A DNA stretch of 64,000 nt from DATCLS01 sp035296625 (lineage in GTDB: Bacteria; Actinomycetota; Acidimicrobiia; Acidimicrobiales; VFJN01): contig DATHAO010000015.1 of the NCBI GenBank assembly GCA_035296625.1, positions 69,304 through 133,303 on the forward strand. Direction: 5' to 3'. Below, piece by piece: positions 1 to 8,617 of this stretch. A program made the translations under genes and the position numbers. Under the pieces are notes generated by a model. That model did no database searches. It saw nothing but the letters and a program-made list of their open reading frames with translations, and had not been told where the DNA came from. Within the stretch, counting starts at the first letter, position 1. Each line of letters begins with the position of its first letter.

Positions 1-1200
1 TGGATCGCCGCCATCGCCGCCGTCTCGTTCGTGGCCGCGCCCTCCGCCGCCGAGGCGGCGAGCGCCGAGGTCGCCCAGGAGGACCCGACCGAGAACGGTC
101 GCACCTCGTCGGACCGAGCTCTCGCGGAGGTCGGCGGCGTCTCGCCGACCGACGACACCGCCGTGGTCGCCGAGGCGATCGAGTCGATGAACGTGAACGT
201 GAGCGAGCAGTTGGACCAGCTCGACGCCGCGCAGGCGAAGGTCGACGAGACGACGGCCGCGCTGGCCACGGCCGACTCGGCGGTGGCGAACACCGAGCTG
301 CTCATCGAGGAGCTGGTGGATCGCAGCGACGCCGTCGTCATCGAGGCGTTCATCAACCCGCCGGCCGAGAACGCGTTGGATGTCATGCAGTCCGACTCGG
401 TCGGCGACGCCACCATCAAGCAGGCGCTGCTCGACATGCAGGCCGACGAGTCCGCGGCGGTGCTCGAGCAGCTCGGCGAGCAGCGGGCGGTGCTCGAGGA
501 GCAGAAGGCCACGCAGGACGAGGCGCTCGCCGCCACCACCGCCGCCAAGCAGGAGGCAGACACCGCGCTGGTCGACCTGCGGTCCGCGGTCAGCCAGCGG
601 ACCCTGTTCGTCGCCGAGGTTCGGATGCAGCTGGCATCCGAGGCCGCCGCGGCCATCGACCCGGACGTCGCCGCGCAGGTGGCGGCCCGCCGGGCCGAGC
701 TCACGGCCCTGCTCGACGACATGGCCGCCGAGCGCGAGGCCGCCCGCCTCGCCGCCGAGGCGGCCGAGGCCGAGCGCCGGGCCATCGCCGAAGGCCGGTT
801 CCTGTGTCCTGTGCGGGGCGAGGTGTACTTCACCGACACGTGGGGGGCGGCCCGCTCGGGCGGCCGCACGCATCAGGGGACCGACATGATGGCCGACACC
901 GGAACGCCCACCGTGGCGCCGGTCAGCGGCCGTGTCGTCCACAAGCAGAGCAGCCTCGGCGGCTTGACCTGGTACGTCTACGGCGACGACGGCAACACCT
1001 ACTACGGCGCCCACCTCTCGCAGTACGCGAGCACGGGCGTCGAGCACGTCGACGGCGGCACGGTCATCGGCTACGTCGGCACCAGCGGCAACGCCGCCGC
1101 CGACGCCCCCCACCTGCACTTCGAGTTCAAGCCCGGGGGCGGGGCGTCGGTGAACCCCTACAGCCGCCTCGCCCAGGCCTGCCCCGGCAGCGCCCGCTGA
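1..1200 (+). CDS. M23-family metallopeptidase with coiled-coil N-terminus (5' end outside window)
   Basis: A secreted murein endopeptidase-like protein, expected to cut or remodel peptidoglycan or to activate another hydrolase. The frame is open from base 1 and the first visible residues are hydrophobic and Ala-rich, like the end of a signal peptide, so the true start lies upstream; GTG at 31 is only the first start in the window. About 200 residues of Ala/Glu/Gln-rich helix (likely coiled coil, as in EnvC/NlpD or RipA-like proteins) precede the peptidase domain at roughly 1-based nt 800-1190. Zinc-ligand motifs are visible: THQGTD (HxxxD) and HLHFEF (HxH). It stands alone, with nothing co-directional close behind. 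The family call is secure; the substrate and any regulatory partner (FtsEX-like) are not visible. Confidence 0.9.
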   Translation, partial: WIAAIAAVSFVAAPSAAEAASAEVAQEDPTENGRTSSDRALAEVGGVSPTDDTAVVAEAIESMNVNVSEQLDQLDAAQAKVDETTAALATADSAVANTELLIEELVDRSDAVVIEAFINPPAENALDVMQSDSVGDATIKQALLDMQADESAAVLEQLGEQRAVLEEQKATQDEALAATTAAKQEADTALVDLRSAVSQRTLFVAEVRMQLASEAAAAIDPDVAAQVAARRAELTALLDDMAAEREAARLAAEAAEAERRAIAEGRFLCPVRGEVYFTDTWGAARSGGRTHQGTDMMADTGTPTVAPVSGRVVHKQSSLGGLTWYVYGDDGNTYYGAHLSQYASTGVEHVDGGTVIGYVGTSGNAAADAPHLHFEFKPGGGASVNPYSRLAQACPGSAR

Positions 1201-1499
1201 CCCCGGCGGGAGGCCCGCACCGGCGGCCACGGTCAGTCGGGGGCAGCGCGCAGCCGGACGGCCAGCAGCGCCGTGTAAGTCGTGGCTGTCGTCGGTCAGC
1301 AGCGTGATGAGCCCCGGGCCAGCGCGATCGTGCGGTCGGTAACTTCTCCGGCCCTGCGCCGGTGTCCCCCCGCGACGCTCCGCCCCCGCCCCGGCCGGCG
1401 CTCCACCAGCACCCGTTCGTGCTGGCGAGCGTTCCCGCGACCTGGAAGGGTGCGATCGTGCCTGCGCCGCCGGCTGGACGCGGGCCGGAGGAGGGACCC
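1201..1499. other. Intergenic, no gene recognised
   Basis: About 300 bases without a convincing gene. Open frames here are GC-rich and compositionally arbitrary. The only clear signal is at its 3' end: a strong Shine-Dalgarno GGAGGAGGG at 1487-1495, five bases before the GTG at 1500. Confidence 0.6.
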
Positions 1500-2678
1500 G
1501 TGGCGAACTTCGGCGACTACCAGACCGGCATCTACGCGGAGGGCATGTTCGGCGGCAAGGTCCCCGACGTGCCGACCGGCCTGGCGGGGCTGGAGAGCCG
1601 GGCCAGCGAGGTGCTGTCGCCCGAAGCGGCCGGCTACATCCTGCCGAGCGCCGGCAGCGGGGCCACGGCCCGGGCGAACCGTGAGGCGTTCGACCGGTGG
1701 CGCATCGTCCCCCGCATGCTGCGGGGCTCGCCCCAGCGGGACCTGTCCTGCACGGTGCTGGGCACCGCCCTGCCCGCCCCGGTGATGCTCGCCCCGATCG
1801 GCGTGCAGACGCTCGCCCACCCGGAGGGCGAGCTGGCCACCGCCCGCGCGGCGGCGGCCGTCGGCCTGCCGTACGTGCACTCGACGGCCGCGGCGCACTC
1901 CATCGAGCAGGCGGCCGAGGCCAACGGCGAGGGTCCCCGCTGGTACCAGCTCTACTGGCCGAACGAGCCCGAGATGTGCGCCAGCTTCCTCCGGCGGGCC
2001 GCGGCCGCCGGCTACACGGGCCTCGTCGTCACGCTCGACACCACCACGCTCGGGTGGCGCCCCGCCGACCTCGACCGCGGCTTCCTGCCGTTCCTGCGGG
2101 GGGAGGGCATCGCCACGTTCCTCACCGACCCGGTGTTCCAGGCCGGCCTCGACAAACCGGTCGAGGAGGACATGGGCGCCGCGGTCATGCGTTGGGCGTC
2201 GGTGTTCCCGAACCCGGGCCTGAGCTGGGATCAGTTGCCGTTCCTGCGCGAGCACTGGGACGGCCCGATCGTGCTCAAGGGCATTCTGTCGGTCGACGAC
2301 GCCCGCCTCGCCGCCGAGCACGGCGTCGACGGCGTGCTCGTCTCCAACCACGGCGGCCGGCAGGTCGACGGGGCGATCGGGGCTCTCGATGCCCTCGGCC
2401 CGATCGCGGCCGCGGTCGGCTCGGACATGACCGTCCTGTTCGACTCGGGCATCCGCACCGGGGCGGACATCGTGAAGGCCCTGGCGCTCGGGGCCGACGC
2501 CGTGCTCGTCGGCCGTCCCTACCTTTTCGGTCTGGCGCTGGCCGGCCAGGCCGGCGTCGAGCACGTGCTGCGCTGCCTGCTCGCCGAGCTCGACCTCACG
2601 CTGCACCACTCGGGCTACGCCAGCCAGCGAGACCTCACGCCGGCCTCGCTGACCGCCGCGCCGGGCGTGCCCGGCTAG
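1500..2678 (+). CDS. FMN-dependent alpha-hydroxy-acid oxidase, lactate 2-monooxygenase-like
   Basis: A TIM-barrel flavoenzyme that oxidises L-2-hydroxy acids such as lactate; the sequence resembles lactate 2-monooxygenase more than lactate dehydrogenase. GTG 1500 is chosen because GGAGGAGGG ends five bases upstream and the protein then begins MANFGDYQTGIY, as the family does; the longer frame from 1362 has no site. Visible motifs are the FMN-side loop VMLAPIGVQ, the catalytic SNHGGRQVDG segment (active-site His and Arg) and the C-terminal phosphate-binding VLVGRPYLFGL. At 392 residues it has full family length. It is monocistronic. Substrate specificity is inferred from family only. Confidence 0.88.
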   Translation: MANFGDYQTGIYAEGMFGGKVPDVPTGLAGLESRASEVLSPEAAGYILPSAGSGATARANREAFDRWRIVPRMLRGSPQRDLSCTVLGTALPAPVMLAPIGVQTLAHPEGELATARAAAAVGLPYVHSTAAAHSIEQAAEANGEGPRWYQLYWPNEPEMCASFLRRAAAAGYTGLVVTLDTTTLGWRPADLDRGFLPFLRGEGIATFLTDPVFQAGLDKPVEEDMGAAVMRWASVFPNPGLSWDQLPFLREHWDGPIVLKGILSVDDARLAAEHGVDGVLVSNHGGRQVDGAIGALDALGPIAAAVGSDMTVLFDSGIRTGADIVKALALGADAVLVGRPYLFGLALAGQAGVEHVLRCLLAELDLTLHHSGYASQRDLTPASLTAAPGVPG

Positions 2679-2772
2679 CCGGTGGTCCGTCACGTTCTGA
2701 CCCACGAAGATGGACTAGGCCTCGAACGATTTCGCCGGCACGGGGGCCCTCCCGCGACGACTTCTGGCGGGG

Positions 2773-3293
2773 CTAGTCGGCCGGGCTGTCGGCCGGGGCG
2801 TCGGGGTCGGTCGGGAGCCCGAAGGTCTCGAAGAGGCTGGGGTCGAGGAAGGCGTGGATCGCGACGATGCGATCGCCGGACGCCTCGAGCAGGTGGATGG
2901 CGAACGGTTGGAGCGCCCCGTCCGATCCCGTCGGCTTGTAGATGGCCACCGCAGGCCCGCCGTTGGCGGAGACGGGGACGAACCGATCGTGGCGGCAGTC
3001 CTCTGTGGCGAGCAGCCACCGGCGGATGTCGTCCCGGCCCTGCAGCCACAGCTCGAAGGGCGGCATGGCGAGCGTCGCGTCCTCGCGCAACAGGGCGACG
3101 AGCGCGTCGACGTCGAAGCGCTCGAAGGCCTCGACGTAGCGGGCCACCAGCTCCTGGTCGGTGTCGGTCGCATCGGTCGACCGGGCGCGGGATAGGCCGC
3201 GGTTCGCCGCAGCGAGGGTGGCGCGGGCCCGGCGAAGCGTGCTGTTGACGGCCGCGGCGCTCGTCTCGAGCAGCTCGGCCACCTCGATGGCCG
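2773..3293 (-). pseudogene. ECF sigma factor, C-terminal remnant (region 4 plus SnoaL-like domain)
   Basis: The frame keeps the second half of a sigma-70 region 4 helix-turn-helix (EVAELLETSAAAVNSTLRRAR) followed by a complete SnoaL/NTF2-like domain containing YVEAFERFDVDALVALL and ending at TAG 2775-2773. Region 2 and the first half of region 4 are missing. No start codon is available because the frame runs straight into the 3' end of the acyl-CoA dehydrogenase gene, whose stop is at 3306-3308. Full-length relatives of this ECF type are about 320-340 residues. The 5' half was probably lost by deletion that placed the dehydrogenase against the remnant. It is unlikely to be expressed as a working sigma factor. 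Confidence 0.8.
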
Positions 3294-3305
3294 GACGAGC
3301 TCCAG

Positions 3306-4601
3306 CTAGCTGTTCAGGCTCGCGGCCTCGAGCTGGTCGGCGAACCGCTCGACGGCTGCGGCCCGGCGGGTGGGGACGTGCTCGGTGGGCACCTCGGACG
3401 GGCTGTAGCCCTTCAGCACCTGGCGCGCGATCGTGACCTTGTGCACCTCGTCGGGGCCGTCGTAGATCCGGGCGGCCCGGGCGTGGCGGTACATCGACTC
3501 GAGCGGCAGGTCGGTCGTGTAGCCGAGGCTGCCGTGGACCTGGATCGCCCGGTCGATCACCTCGTAGAGCACCTTGGCGCCCCACCACTTGATCATGGCG
3601 ATCTCGACCCGGGAGCGGCTGGCGCCGACCTGGTCCATCTTCCAGGCGGCGTGCAGGGTGAGCAGGCGGGCGGCCTGCATCTCGGTGGCCGAGGTGGCGA
3701 TCCAGTCCTGCACCATCTGCTTGTCGGCCAGCGTCGAGCCGTGCGTGTAGCGCGACAGGGCCCGCTCGCAGAGCATGTCGAAGGCCCGCCGGCCCTGGCC
3801 CAGCCACCGCATGGCGTGGTGGATGCGGCCCGGCCCCAGGCGCTTCTGGGCGAGCGTGAAGCCCTGGCCGATGCCGGCCTCGCCGCCAACCACGTGGTCG
3901 AACGGGACCCGCACGCTACGGTACACGATCTCGGCGTGGCCGCCCGGCTGGCCGGTGACGTGGTGAGGCTCGCCCATCGTGGCCACGTCCCGCAGGATGT
4001 CCACGCCGGGCGTGCCGACCGGCACGATGAACATGGAGCTGCCCTGGTAGGGGTGCACGTCGGGGTTCGTGACGGCCATGACGACGAGGAAGTCGGCCAC
4101 CGAGCCGTTGGAGGTGAACCACTTGTGGCCGTCGATCACCCACTCGTCGCCGTCGCGCACGGCCCGGGTCGAGATCAGCGTGGGGTCGGCGCCGGCGCCC
4201 GGCTCGGTCATCGAGAACGCCGAGCGCAGCTCGCCGGCGAGAAGGGGGCGCATCCAGCGCTCCTTCTGCTCGTCGGTGCCGCCCTCGGCCAGCAGCTCGC
4301 TGTTGCCCGAGTCGGGGGCGTTGTTGCCGAAGACCGACGGGGCGTAGATGCAGCGGCCGAGGATCTCGTGCATCAGGCCCAGCTTCACCTGGCCGAACCC
4401 GCCGCCGCCCAGTTCGGGCGGCAGGTGGGCGGCCCACAGGCCCTGGTCCTTGACCTGCTGCTTGAGCGGAGCGGTCAGGCGTGCCAGCTCGGCTGCGTCG
4501 AGGTCCAGGGTCTCGAGTGGCTCGATCTCGGTGCGGACGAAGCCGCGCATCCACTCGAGCTTCTCCTCGAACTCGGGCTCGGTCGAGAAGTCCCAGGCCA
4601 T
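3306..4601 (-). CDS. Acyl-CoA dehydrogenase
   Basis: An FAD-dependent dehydrogenase that forms the 2,3-enoyl-CoA in beta-oxidation-like catabolism and passes electrons to ETF. The 431-residue protein has the usual three-part fold: helical N-domain, beta domain with the flavin/substrate segment FSMTEPGAGADP and DGHKWFTSNG, and helical C-domain ending with IQVHGSLGYTTDLPLE and ARIYDGPDEVH. It resembles the ACAD10/11-like long-chain group. ATG 4601 begins MAWDFSTEPEF and is divergent from the SDR at 4704 over a 102-base gap that must hold both promoters. The last codons lie against a truncated sigma-factor gene, so the extreme C-terminus may be altered by that deletion, although the length looks normal. 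Confidence 0.92.
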   Translation of the reverse strand: MAWDFSTEPEFEEKLEWMRGFVRTEIEPLETLDLDAAELARLTAPLKQQVKDQGLWAAHLPPELGGGGFGQVKLGLMHEILGRCIYAPSVFGNNAPDSGNSELLAEGGTDEQKERWMRPLLAGELRSAFSMTEPGAGADPTLISTRAVRDGDEWVIDGHKWFTSNGSVADFLVVMAVTNPDVHPYQGSSMFIVPVGTPGVDILRDVATMGEPHHVTGQPGGHAEIVYRSVRVPFDHVVGGEAGIGQGFTLAQKRLGPGRIHHAMRWLGQGRRAFDMLCERALSRYTHGSTLADKQMVQDWIATSATEMQAARLLTLHAAWKMDQVGASRSRVEIAMIKWWGAKVLYEVIDRAIQVHGSLGYTTDLPLESMYRHARAARIYDGPDEVHKVTIARQVLKGYSPSEVPTEHVPTRRAAAVERFADQLEAASLNS

Positions 4602-4703
4602 GCATCCCCCTCCGGTTCGGGTGCTGCGGGCGGCGACGGCCCCGCCCGATGCGAGCCTGGCCGATCACGCGGCGGTCTGCCAGGCCTGTGTGAAGCTCGC
4701 GCC

Positions 4704-5531
4704 ATGGATCTCGACCTTGACGGCAGGGTGGTGGCGATCACCGGGGGGACGGACGGCCTCGGCCTGGCGCTCGCCGAGCGGCTGGTGGCCGAGGGCGCAC
4801 GGGTCGCCGTGTGCGGGCGCGACGAGGGCCGCGTCGAGGCGGTCCGGGCGGCGCCGTGGGCGGCGGGGAGGACCGACCGCGTGCTGGCGATCTCGGCCGA
4901 CGTGACGCGCCCCGACGACCTGGAGCGCTTCGCCGACGCCGTGCGCTCGGCGTGGGGCCGGGTCGACGGCCTGGTGAACAACGCGGGGGCGGCCCGGGCT
5001 GCGGCGTTCGGGGACGCGTCCGACGCCGACTGGCAGGCCGACATCGACCTCAAGCTGCTGGCCGCCGTGCGGCTGACTCGGGCGCTCCTCCCGGACCTGC
5101 GGGCCTCGGGTGCGCCCGCCGGACCCCCGGGCCCCGGCGCGACGGCGGGCGCCGGTGCGTCCGTCCTCAACGTGCTGAGCGTGACGGCGAAGGCACCGCC
5201 GGCCCGCTCGGTCCCGACCTCGGTGACGCGGGCGGCGGGCCTGGCGCTCACGAAGGCGCTCGCCTCCGAGGTCGGCGGCGACGGCGTGCGGGTCAACGCC
5301 GTGTGCGTCGGGCTGGTCGAGAGCGGCCAGTGGCGCCGCCGGGCGGAGGCCCGGGGCGTGCCGCTCGCCACGATGCTCGACGAGCTCGCGGGCTCGGCAG
5401 ACGTGCCGCTCGGCCGCGTGGGCCGGGCCCAGGAGTTCGCCGACCTCGCCGCGTACCTCCTGTCCCCTCGCTCGTCGTACGTCACCGGCACGGCGATCAA
5501 TCTCGACGGCGGCATGAGCCCGGTGCCCTGA
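4704..5531 (+). CDS. Atypical short-chain dehydrogenase/reductase lacking the YxxxK pair
   Basis: A 275-residue Rossmann-fold protein with the cofactor motif TGGTDGLG (residues about 13-20), the NNAG motif and the C-terminal YVTGTAINLDGG segment of classical SDRs. At the catalytic position the usual Tyr-x-x-x-Lys is replaced: after the serine strand (NVLSVTAK) the sequence reads VPTSVTRAAG, so Tyr becomes Thr/Ser and Lys becomes Arg. The same substitution occurs in a recognisable SDR subgroup, so it is probably not a sequencing error, but the mechanism is unclear. ATG 4704 is preceded only by GTGAAGCTC; longer starts would enter the divergent dehydrogenase gene. The neighbours (acyl-CoA dehydrogenase, amidohydrolase) suggest a catabolic setting. 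Confidence 0.85.
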   Translation: MDLDLDGRVVAITGGTDGLGLALAERLVAEGARVAVCGRDEGRVEAVRAAPWAAGRTDRVLAISADVTRPDDLERFADAVRSAWGRVDGLVNNAGAARAAAFGDASDADWQADIDLKLLAAVRLTRALLPDLRASGAPAGPPGPGATAGAGASVLNVLSVTAKAPPARSVPTSVTRAAGLALTKALASEVGGDGVRVNAVCVGLVESGQWRRRAEARGVPLATMLDELAGSADVPLGRVGRAQEFADLAAYLLSPRSSYVTGTAINLDGGMSPVP

Positions 5532-5570
5532 CGCAGCGTCAGGCCGAGCGGTAAGCTGACGGTGCGTCAG
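5528..5570. promoter_or_regulatory. Two tandem palindromes, probable operator of the amidohydrolase gene
   Basis: Two near-identical 15-base dyads lie 28 bases apart: CTGACGCAGCGTCAG at 5528-5542 (perfect, overlapping the SDR stop codon) and CTGACGGTGCGTCAG at 5556-5570 (arms CTGACG/CGTCAG around GTG). They sit 58-100 bases upstream of ATG 5628. Their size and symmetry are typical of sites for a TetR- or GntR-family dimer, and 28-base spacing puts the dimers on nearly the same DNA face. No regulator is encoded next to them. Binding is inferred. Confidence 0.6.
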
Positions 5571-5627
5571 AACCGGGCGGGCCCGCCACCGCCGCCCGGC
5601 CCGGCGTCGAGCGTTCGGGGGGGACAC

Positions 5628-7358
5628 ATGACCGCAGCCGACCTGGTCGTCCGAGGGGGCACCGTCGTCGACGGGACCGGGACGCCGGCCCGTACGGCCG
5701 ACGTTGCCATCACCGGCGGCGTCGTCACCGAAGTGGGCCGGGTCGACGGCCGGGGACGCCGGGAGGTCGACGCGGACGGTGCGCTCGTGACGCCGGGCTT
5801 CGTCGACATCCACACGCACTACGACGGCCAGGCGACGTGGGACGAGCGGCTCACCCCGTCGTGCTGGCACGGCGTGACCACCGTCGTCATGGGCAACTGC
5901 GGCGTAGGGTTCGCGCCGGTGGCGCCCGACCGCCACGAGTGGCTGATCGGGCTGATGGAGGGCGTGGAGGACATCCCCGGGGCGGCGCTCTCCGCCGGCA
6001 TCGAGTGGGGCTGGGAGAGCTTCGGCGAGTTCCTCGACGCGCTCGACGCCCGCCGCTACGTGATGGACCTCGGCACACAGGTGCCCCACGGGGCCGTGCG
6101 GGGCTACATCATGGGCGAGCGGGGCGCCCGCAACGAGCCGGCCATGCCCGAGGACGTCGAGGCCATGGCTGCGGTCGTGCGTGCCGGGGTCGTGGCCGGC
6201 GCCCTCGGCTTCTCCACGAGCCGCACGCTGGCGCACCGGGCCATCGACGGCGAGCCCGTGCCCGGCACGTTCGCCGCCGAGGACGAGCTGTTCGGCATCG
6301 GCCGGGTGCTGGGCGAGCTGGGCACCGGCGTGTTCGAGCTGGCGCCGGCCGGGGCGCTGGGCGAGGACCTCGCAGCGCCGGAGCGCGAGATGGACTGGAT
6401 GCGCCGGCTGGCCGCCGCCATCGGCCGACCGGTGACGTTCGCGCTGAGCCAGAACAACGCCGACCCCGTGGCGTGGCGGCGCCTCCTCGACCTGGCGGCC
6501 GCCGCGCACGCCGAGTCCGTGCCCGTGCGGCCGCAGGTGCACGGGCGGACGGTGTCGCTGCTGCTGGGCCTCCAGACGTTCCACCCGCTGGCGTTCACCG
6601 CGGCGTGGGGCGCGGCGGGGCTCGGCCTGCTGCCGTGGCGGGACCAGGTCGCCCGGCTCCGGGGCGAGCCCGACCTGCGGGCCCGGATCGTGGCCGACGC
6701 CGCCGGCCTGGCCGACGACCCGATCGTCAGCGGCTTCATGCACCCGGACAGGATCTTCCTGCTCGGCGACCCGCCGGTCTACGAGCCCGGGGTCGAGCGC
6801 AGCGTGACCGCGATGGCCGCCGTCGGGGGCGTCGACGTGTGGGCGCTGCTGCTGGACCTGCTGCTCGGCGACGACGGCCGGGAGCTGCTCAACGCGCCGG
6901 TCCTCAACTACACGGAGGGCAACCTCGACGCGGTGGGCGAGATGCTGCGCCACCCGACCTCCGCGTTCGGCCTGGGCGACGGCGGGGCGCACGCCGGCCA
7001 GACGTGCGACGCGTCGACCACCACGTTCCTGCTCACCCACTGGGCGCGGGACCGGGGGCACGGCCGCCTGTCCGTCGAGGAGGCCGTCCACAAGATGACG
7101 CAGGCCACGGCATGCCTGTACGGGCTCGGCGACCGGGGTGTGCTGGCGCCCGGGTACGTCGGCGACGCGAACGTGATCGACCACGCGGCGCTGCAGCTGC
7201 GGCGGCCCGAGCTCGTGGCGGACCTGCCCGGCGGCGCCGGCCGGCTCGTGCAGCGGGCCGACGGCTACGCGGCGACGATCAAGTCGGGGGAGCTCACCTT
7301 CGAGGGCGGGCACGACACGGGCGCCCGCCCGGGCACGCTCCTGCGAGGCGCACGGTGA
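5628..7358 (+). CDS. Amidohydrolase, N-acyl-D-amino-acid deacylase/D-aminoacylase type
   Basis: A 576-residue metal-dependent hydrolase of the amidohydrolase-3 group, expected to cleave N-acyl amides or related amide bonds in the cytoplasm. Visible features are the N-terminal urease-like beta sandwich (DLVVRGGTVVDGTG), the metal-binding HTHYDGQ near residue 65, NCGVGFAP typical of D-aminoacylase relatives, and a C-terminal GDGGAHAGQTCD stretch with the late catalytic Asp. ATG 5628 follows GGGGGGGAC and gives a family-like N-terminus. Its stop overlaps the next start (GTGA), so the pair is translationally coupled. Two palindromes upstream are likely control sites. The exact substrate cannot be told. 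Confidence 0.85.
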   Translation: MTAADLVVRGGTVVDGTGTPARTADVAITGGVVTEVGRVDGRGRREVDADGALVTPGFVDIHTHYDGQATWDERLTPSCWHGVTTVVMGNCGVGFAPVAPDRHEWLIGLMEGVEDIPGAALSAGIEWGWESFGEFLDALDARRYVMDLGTQVPHGAVRGYIMGERGARNEPAMPEDVEAMAAVVRAGVVAGALGFSTSRTLAHRAIDGEPVPGTFAAEDELFGIGRVLGELGTGVFELAPAGALGEDLAAPEREMDWMRRLAAAIGRPVTFALSQNNADPVAWRRLLDLAAAAHAESVPVRPQVHGRTVSLLLGLQTFHPLAFTAAWGAAGLGLLPWRDQVARLRGEPDLRARIVADAAGLADDPIVSGFMHPDRIFLLGDPPVYEPGVERSVTAMAAVGGVDVWALLLDLLLGDDGRELLNAPVLNYTEGNLDAVGEMLRHPTSAFGLGDGGAHAGQTCDASTTTFLLTHWARDRGHGRLSVEEAVHKMTQATACLYGLGDRGVLAPGYVGDANVIDHAALQLRRPELVADLPGGAGRLVQRADGYAATIKSGELTFEGGHDTGARPGTLLRGAR

Positions 7359-7822
7359 GCGACGGGCCCAGGCCCGCGTCGCCGCAGGAGACGGCGGCGG
7401 CGTTCTGGGCGGCGCTCTACGCCCGCGACTGGCCACGGATCCGCTCGTTCTTCGGGCCGGAGTCGATCTACTACGACGTCCCCACCGGACCGTCGACCGC
7501 TGGCGTCGGCCCGGCGAGCATCGAGGCGCGGTTGCGGCTCGGCCTCGAGGGCCTCGCGGGCTACGAGCACCGGCCCGGCGTCGTCGCCACCGCTCCCGGC
7601 GGCGTGGTCGTCACCGAGCACACCGAGGTATGGACGTGGGAGACCGGCGAGACGGTCGCCCTGCCGTTCGTCTCGGTGCAGCGCATCGAGCACGGCGTCA
7701 TCGCGCTCTGGAAGGACTACTGGGACCTGCAGACGCTCATGACCGCCGCCCCGCCGGCCTGGCACCGGCGCCTCGACACGGCGGATCTCAGTTGGGTCGT
7801 CGACGCCACCGGCCACGCCTGA
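7355..7822 (+). CDS. SnoaL/limonene-epoxide-hydrolase-like NTF2-fold protein
   Basis: A 155-residue protein starting at GTG 7355, inside the stop of the amidohydrolase gene (GTGA overlap), so the two form an operon. The sequence (AAAFWAALYARDWPRIRSFF, then an acidic beta-rich half with TEVWTWETGE and ending near ALWKDYWD) has the cone-shaped NTF2-like layout shared by SnoaL-type cyclases and limonene-1,2-epoxide hydrolases. Catalytic residues cannot be assigned by eye. It may process the product of the amidohydrolase or bind a small ligand. Confidence 0.75.
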   Translation: MSDGPRPASPQETAAAFWAALYARDWPRIRSFFGPESIYYDVPTGPSTAGVGPASIEARLRLGLEGLAGYEHRPGVVATAPGGVVVTEHTEVWTWETGETVALPFVSVQRIEHGVIALWKDYWDLQTLMTAAPPAWHRRLDTADLSWVVDATGHA

Positions 7823-7852
7823 CCAGCGAGGCCCGCGGGCCGGATGCCCCGC

Positions 7853-8563
7853 TCAGCCGGCTCGGCGGCGTGAGCGGTCCCGCGGGGACAGGGCCACGCG
7901 CACCGCCTCGGGCTCCGGCTCGACGACCGCGGGCCGGCCGGTGTCGTCGTGCCCGAGGAACCGGTGGTGCAGTAGCACGGCGAGGACCGCGTGCTGGGTG
8001 GCGTTCGCCGGGACGGTCCCATCGGGCAGGACATCCCCGCGCTCGCGGACGAACCGGGCGGCGGCCCGCACGGCCTCGTGCTCCACCCGGTCGGCCTCGG
8101 TCGGGTGGTCGAAGTGCCAGCGCCGTACCCGGCGGGCGATCGCTGGCTGGTCCGCGTCGTCGACCTCGACCCCGGAGGCCGGAAAGACCCGGCAGTCGTA
8201 GGTGCGGCAGGTCTTCGGGCGATGCTCGTAGATCGAGCACGCCCCGTCGACCAGCATGGGGCAGCGGCCGTCCTCGTCATAACCGAGCAGGACGTTCCCC
8301 CTCGGCAACCGCGGGGCCGGGAACTGCAGCTCGGCCGGGATGTGCGCGAGCGTCTCGGTCTCGTCGGGAGCGATGTGGACGAACTGGGACGAGGTGCAGC
8401 AGGCCGTGCAGCCATCGCAGGGCACGTCGGACCCGGCCTCGCCGCGCAGGGCGCGCTGCATCCCCACTAGCCAGGTCGAAAACGCGCCGGCCGCCAGTGC
8501 GTTGTCCTGGGTCACCTCTCCGTCGTCCGTCGGTCGCCCCACGACGACCGAGGGTAGGCCCAC
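7853..8563 (-). CDS. YkgJ-type cysteine-cluster protein
   Basis: A 236-residue cytoplasmic protein with the cysteine signature of the YkgJ/Zn-Fe-chelating family (UPF0153): CDGCTACC near residue 49, then CPMLVDGACSIYEHRPKTCRTYDC. These clusters are thought to bind zinc or an iron-sulfur centre; the biochemical role is not established. The C-terminal third (ATQHAVLAVLLHHRFLGHDD) is lineage-specific. It ends tail-to-tail with the SnoaL-like gene 30 bases away and lies upstream of, and co-directional with, no close partner. Confidence 0.85.
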   Translation of the reverse strand: MGLPSVVVGRPTDDGEVTQDNALAAGAFSTWLVGMQRALRGEAGSDVPCDGCTACCTSSQFVHIAPDETETLAHIPAELQFPAPRLPRGNVLLGYDEDGRCPMLVDGACSIYEHRPKTCRTYDCRVFPASGVEVDDADQPAIARRVRRWHFDHPTEADRVEHEAVRAAARFVRERGDVLPDGTVPANATQHAVLAVLLHHRFLGHDDTGRPAVVEPEPEAVRVALSPRDRSRRRAG

Positions 8564-8617
8564 GCGGCGCCACCCCGGCCTGTCGAGGACGGACGGTCGA
8601 ACGCCGAACGGGGGCCG

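Noticed and set aside
1296..2705. A 469-codon open frame opposite the lactate monooxygenase-like gene
   Set aside because: Arg/Gly/His-rich composition with no family features; it is the complementary shadow of a clear enzyme gene.
3378..4703. Long in-frame extension upstream of the SDR ATG
   Set aside because: It runs antisense through the acyl-CoA dehydrogenase gene and has no protein-like character; SDR homology starts only at 4704.
4665..7436. A 923-codon minus-strand frame
   Set aside because: Low-complexity Arg/His/Ala sequence opposite the SDR and amidohydrolase genes; a GC-rich shadow.
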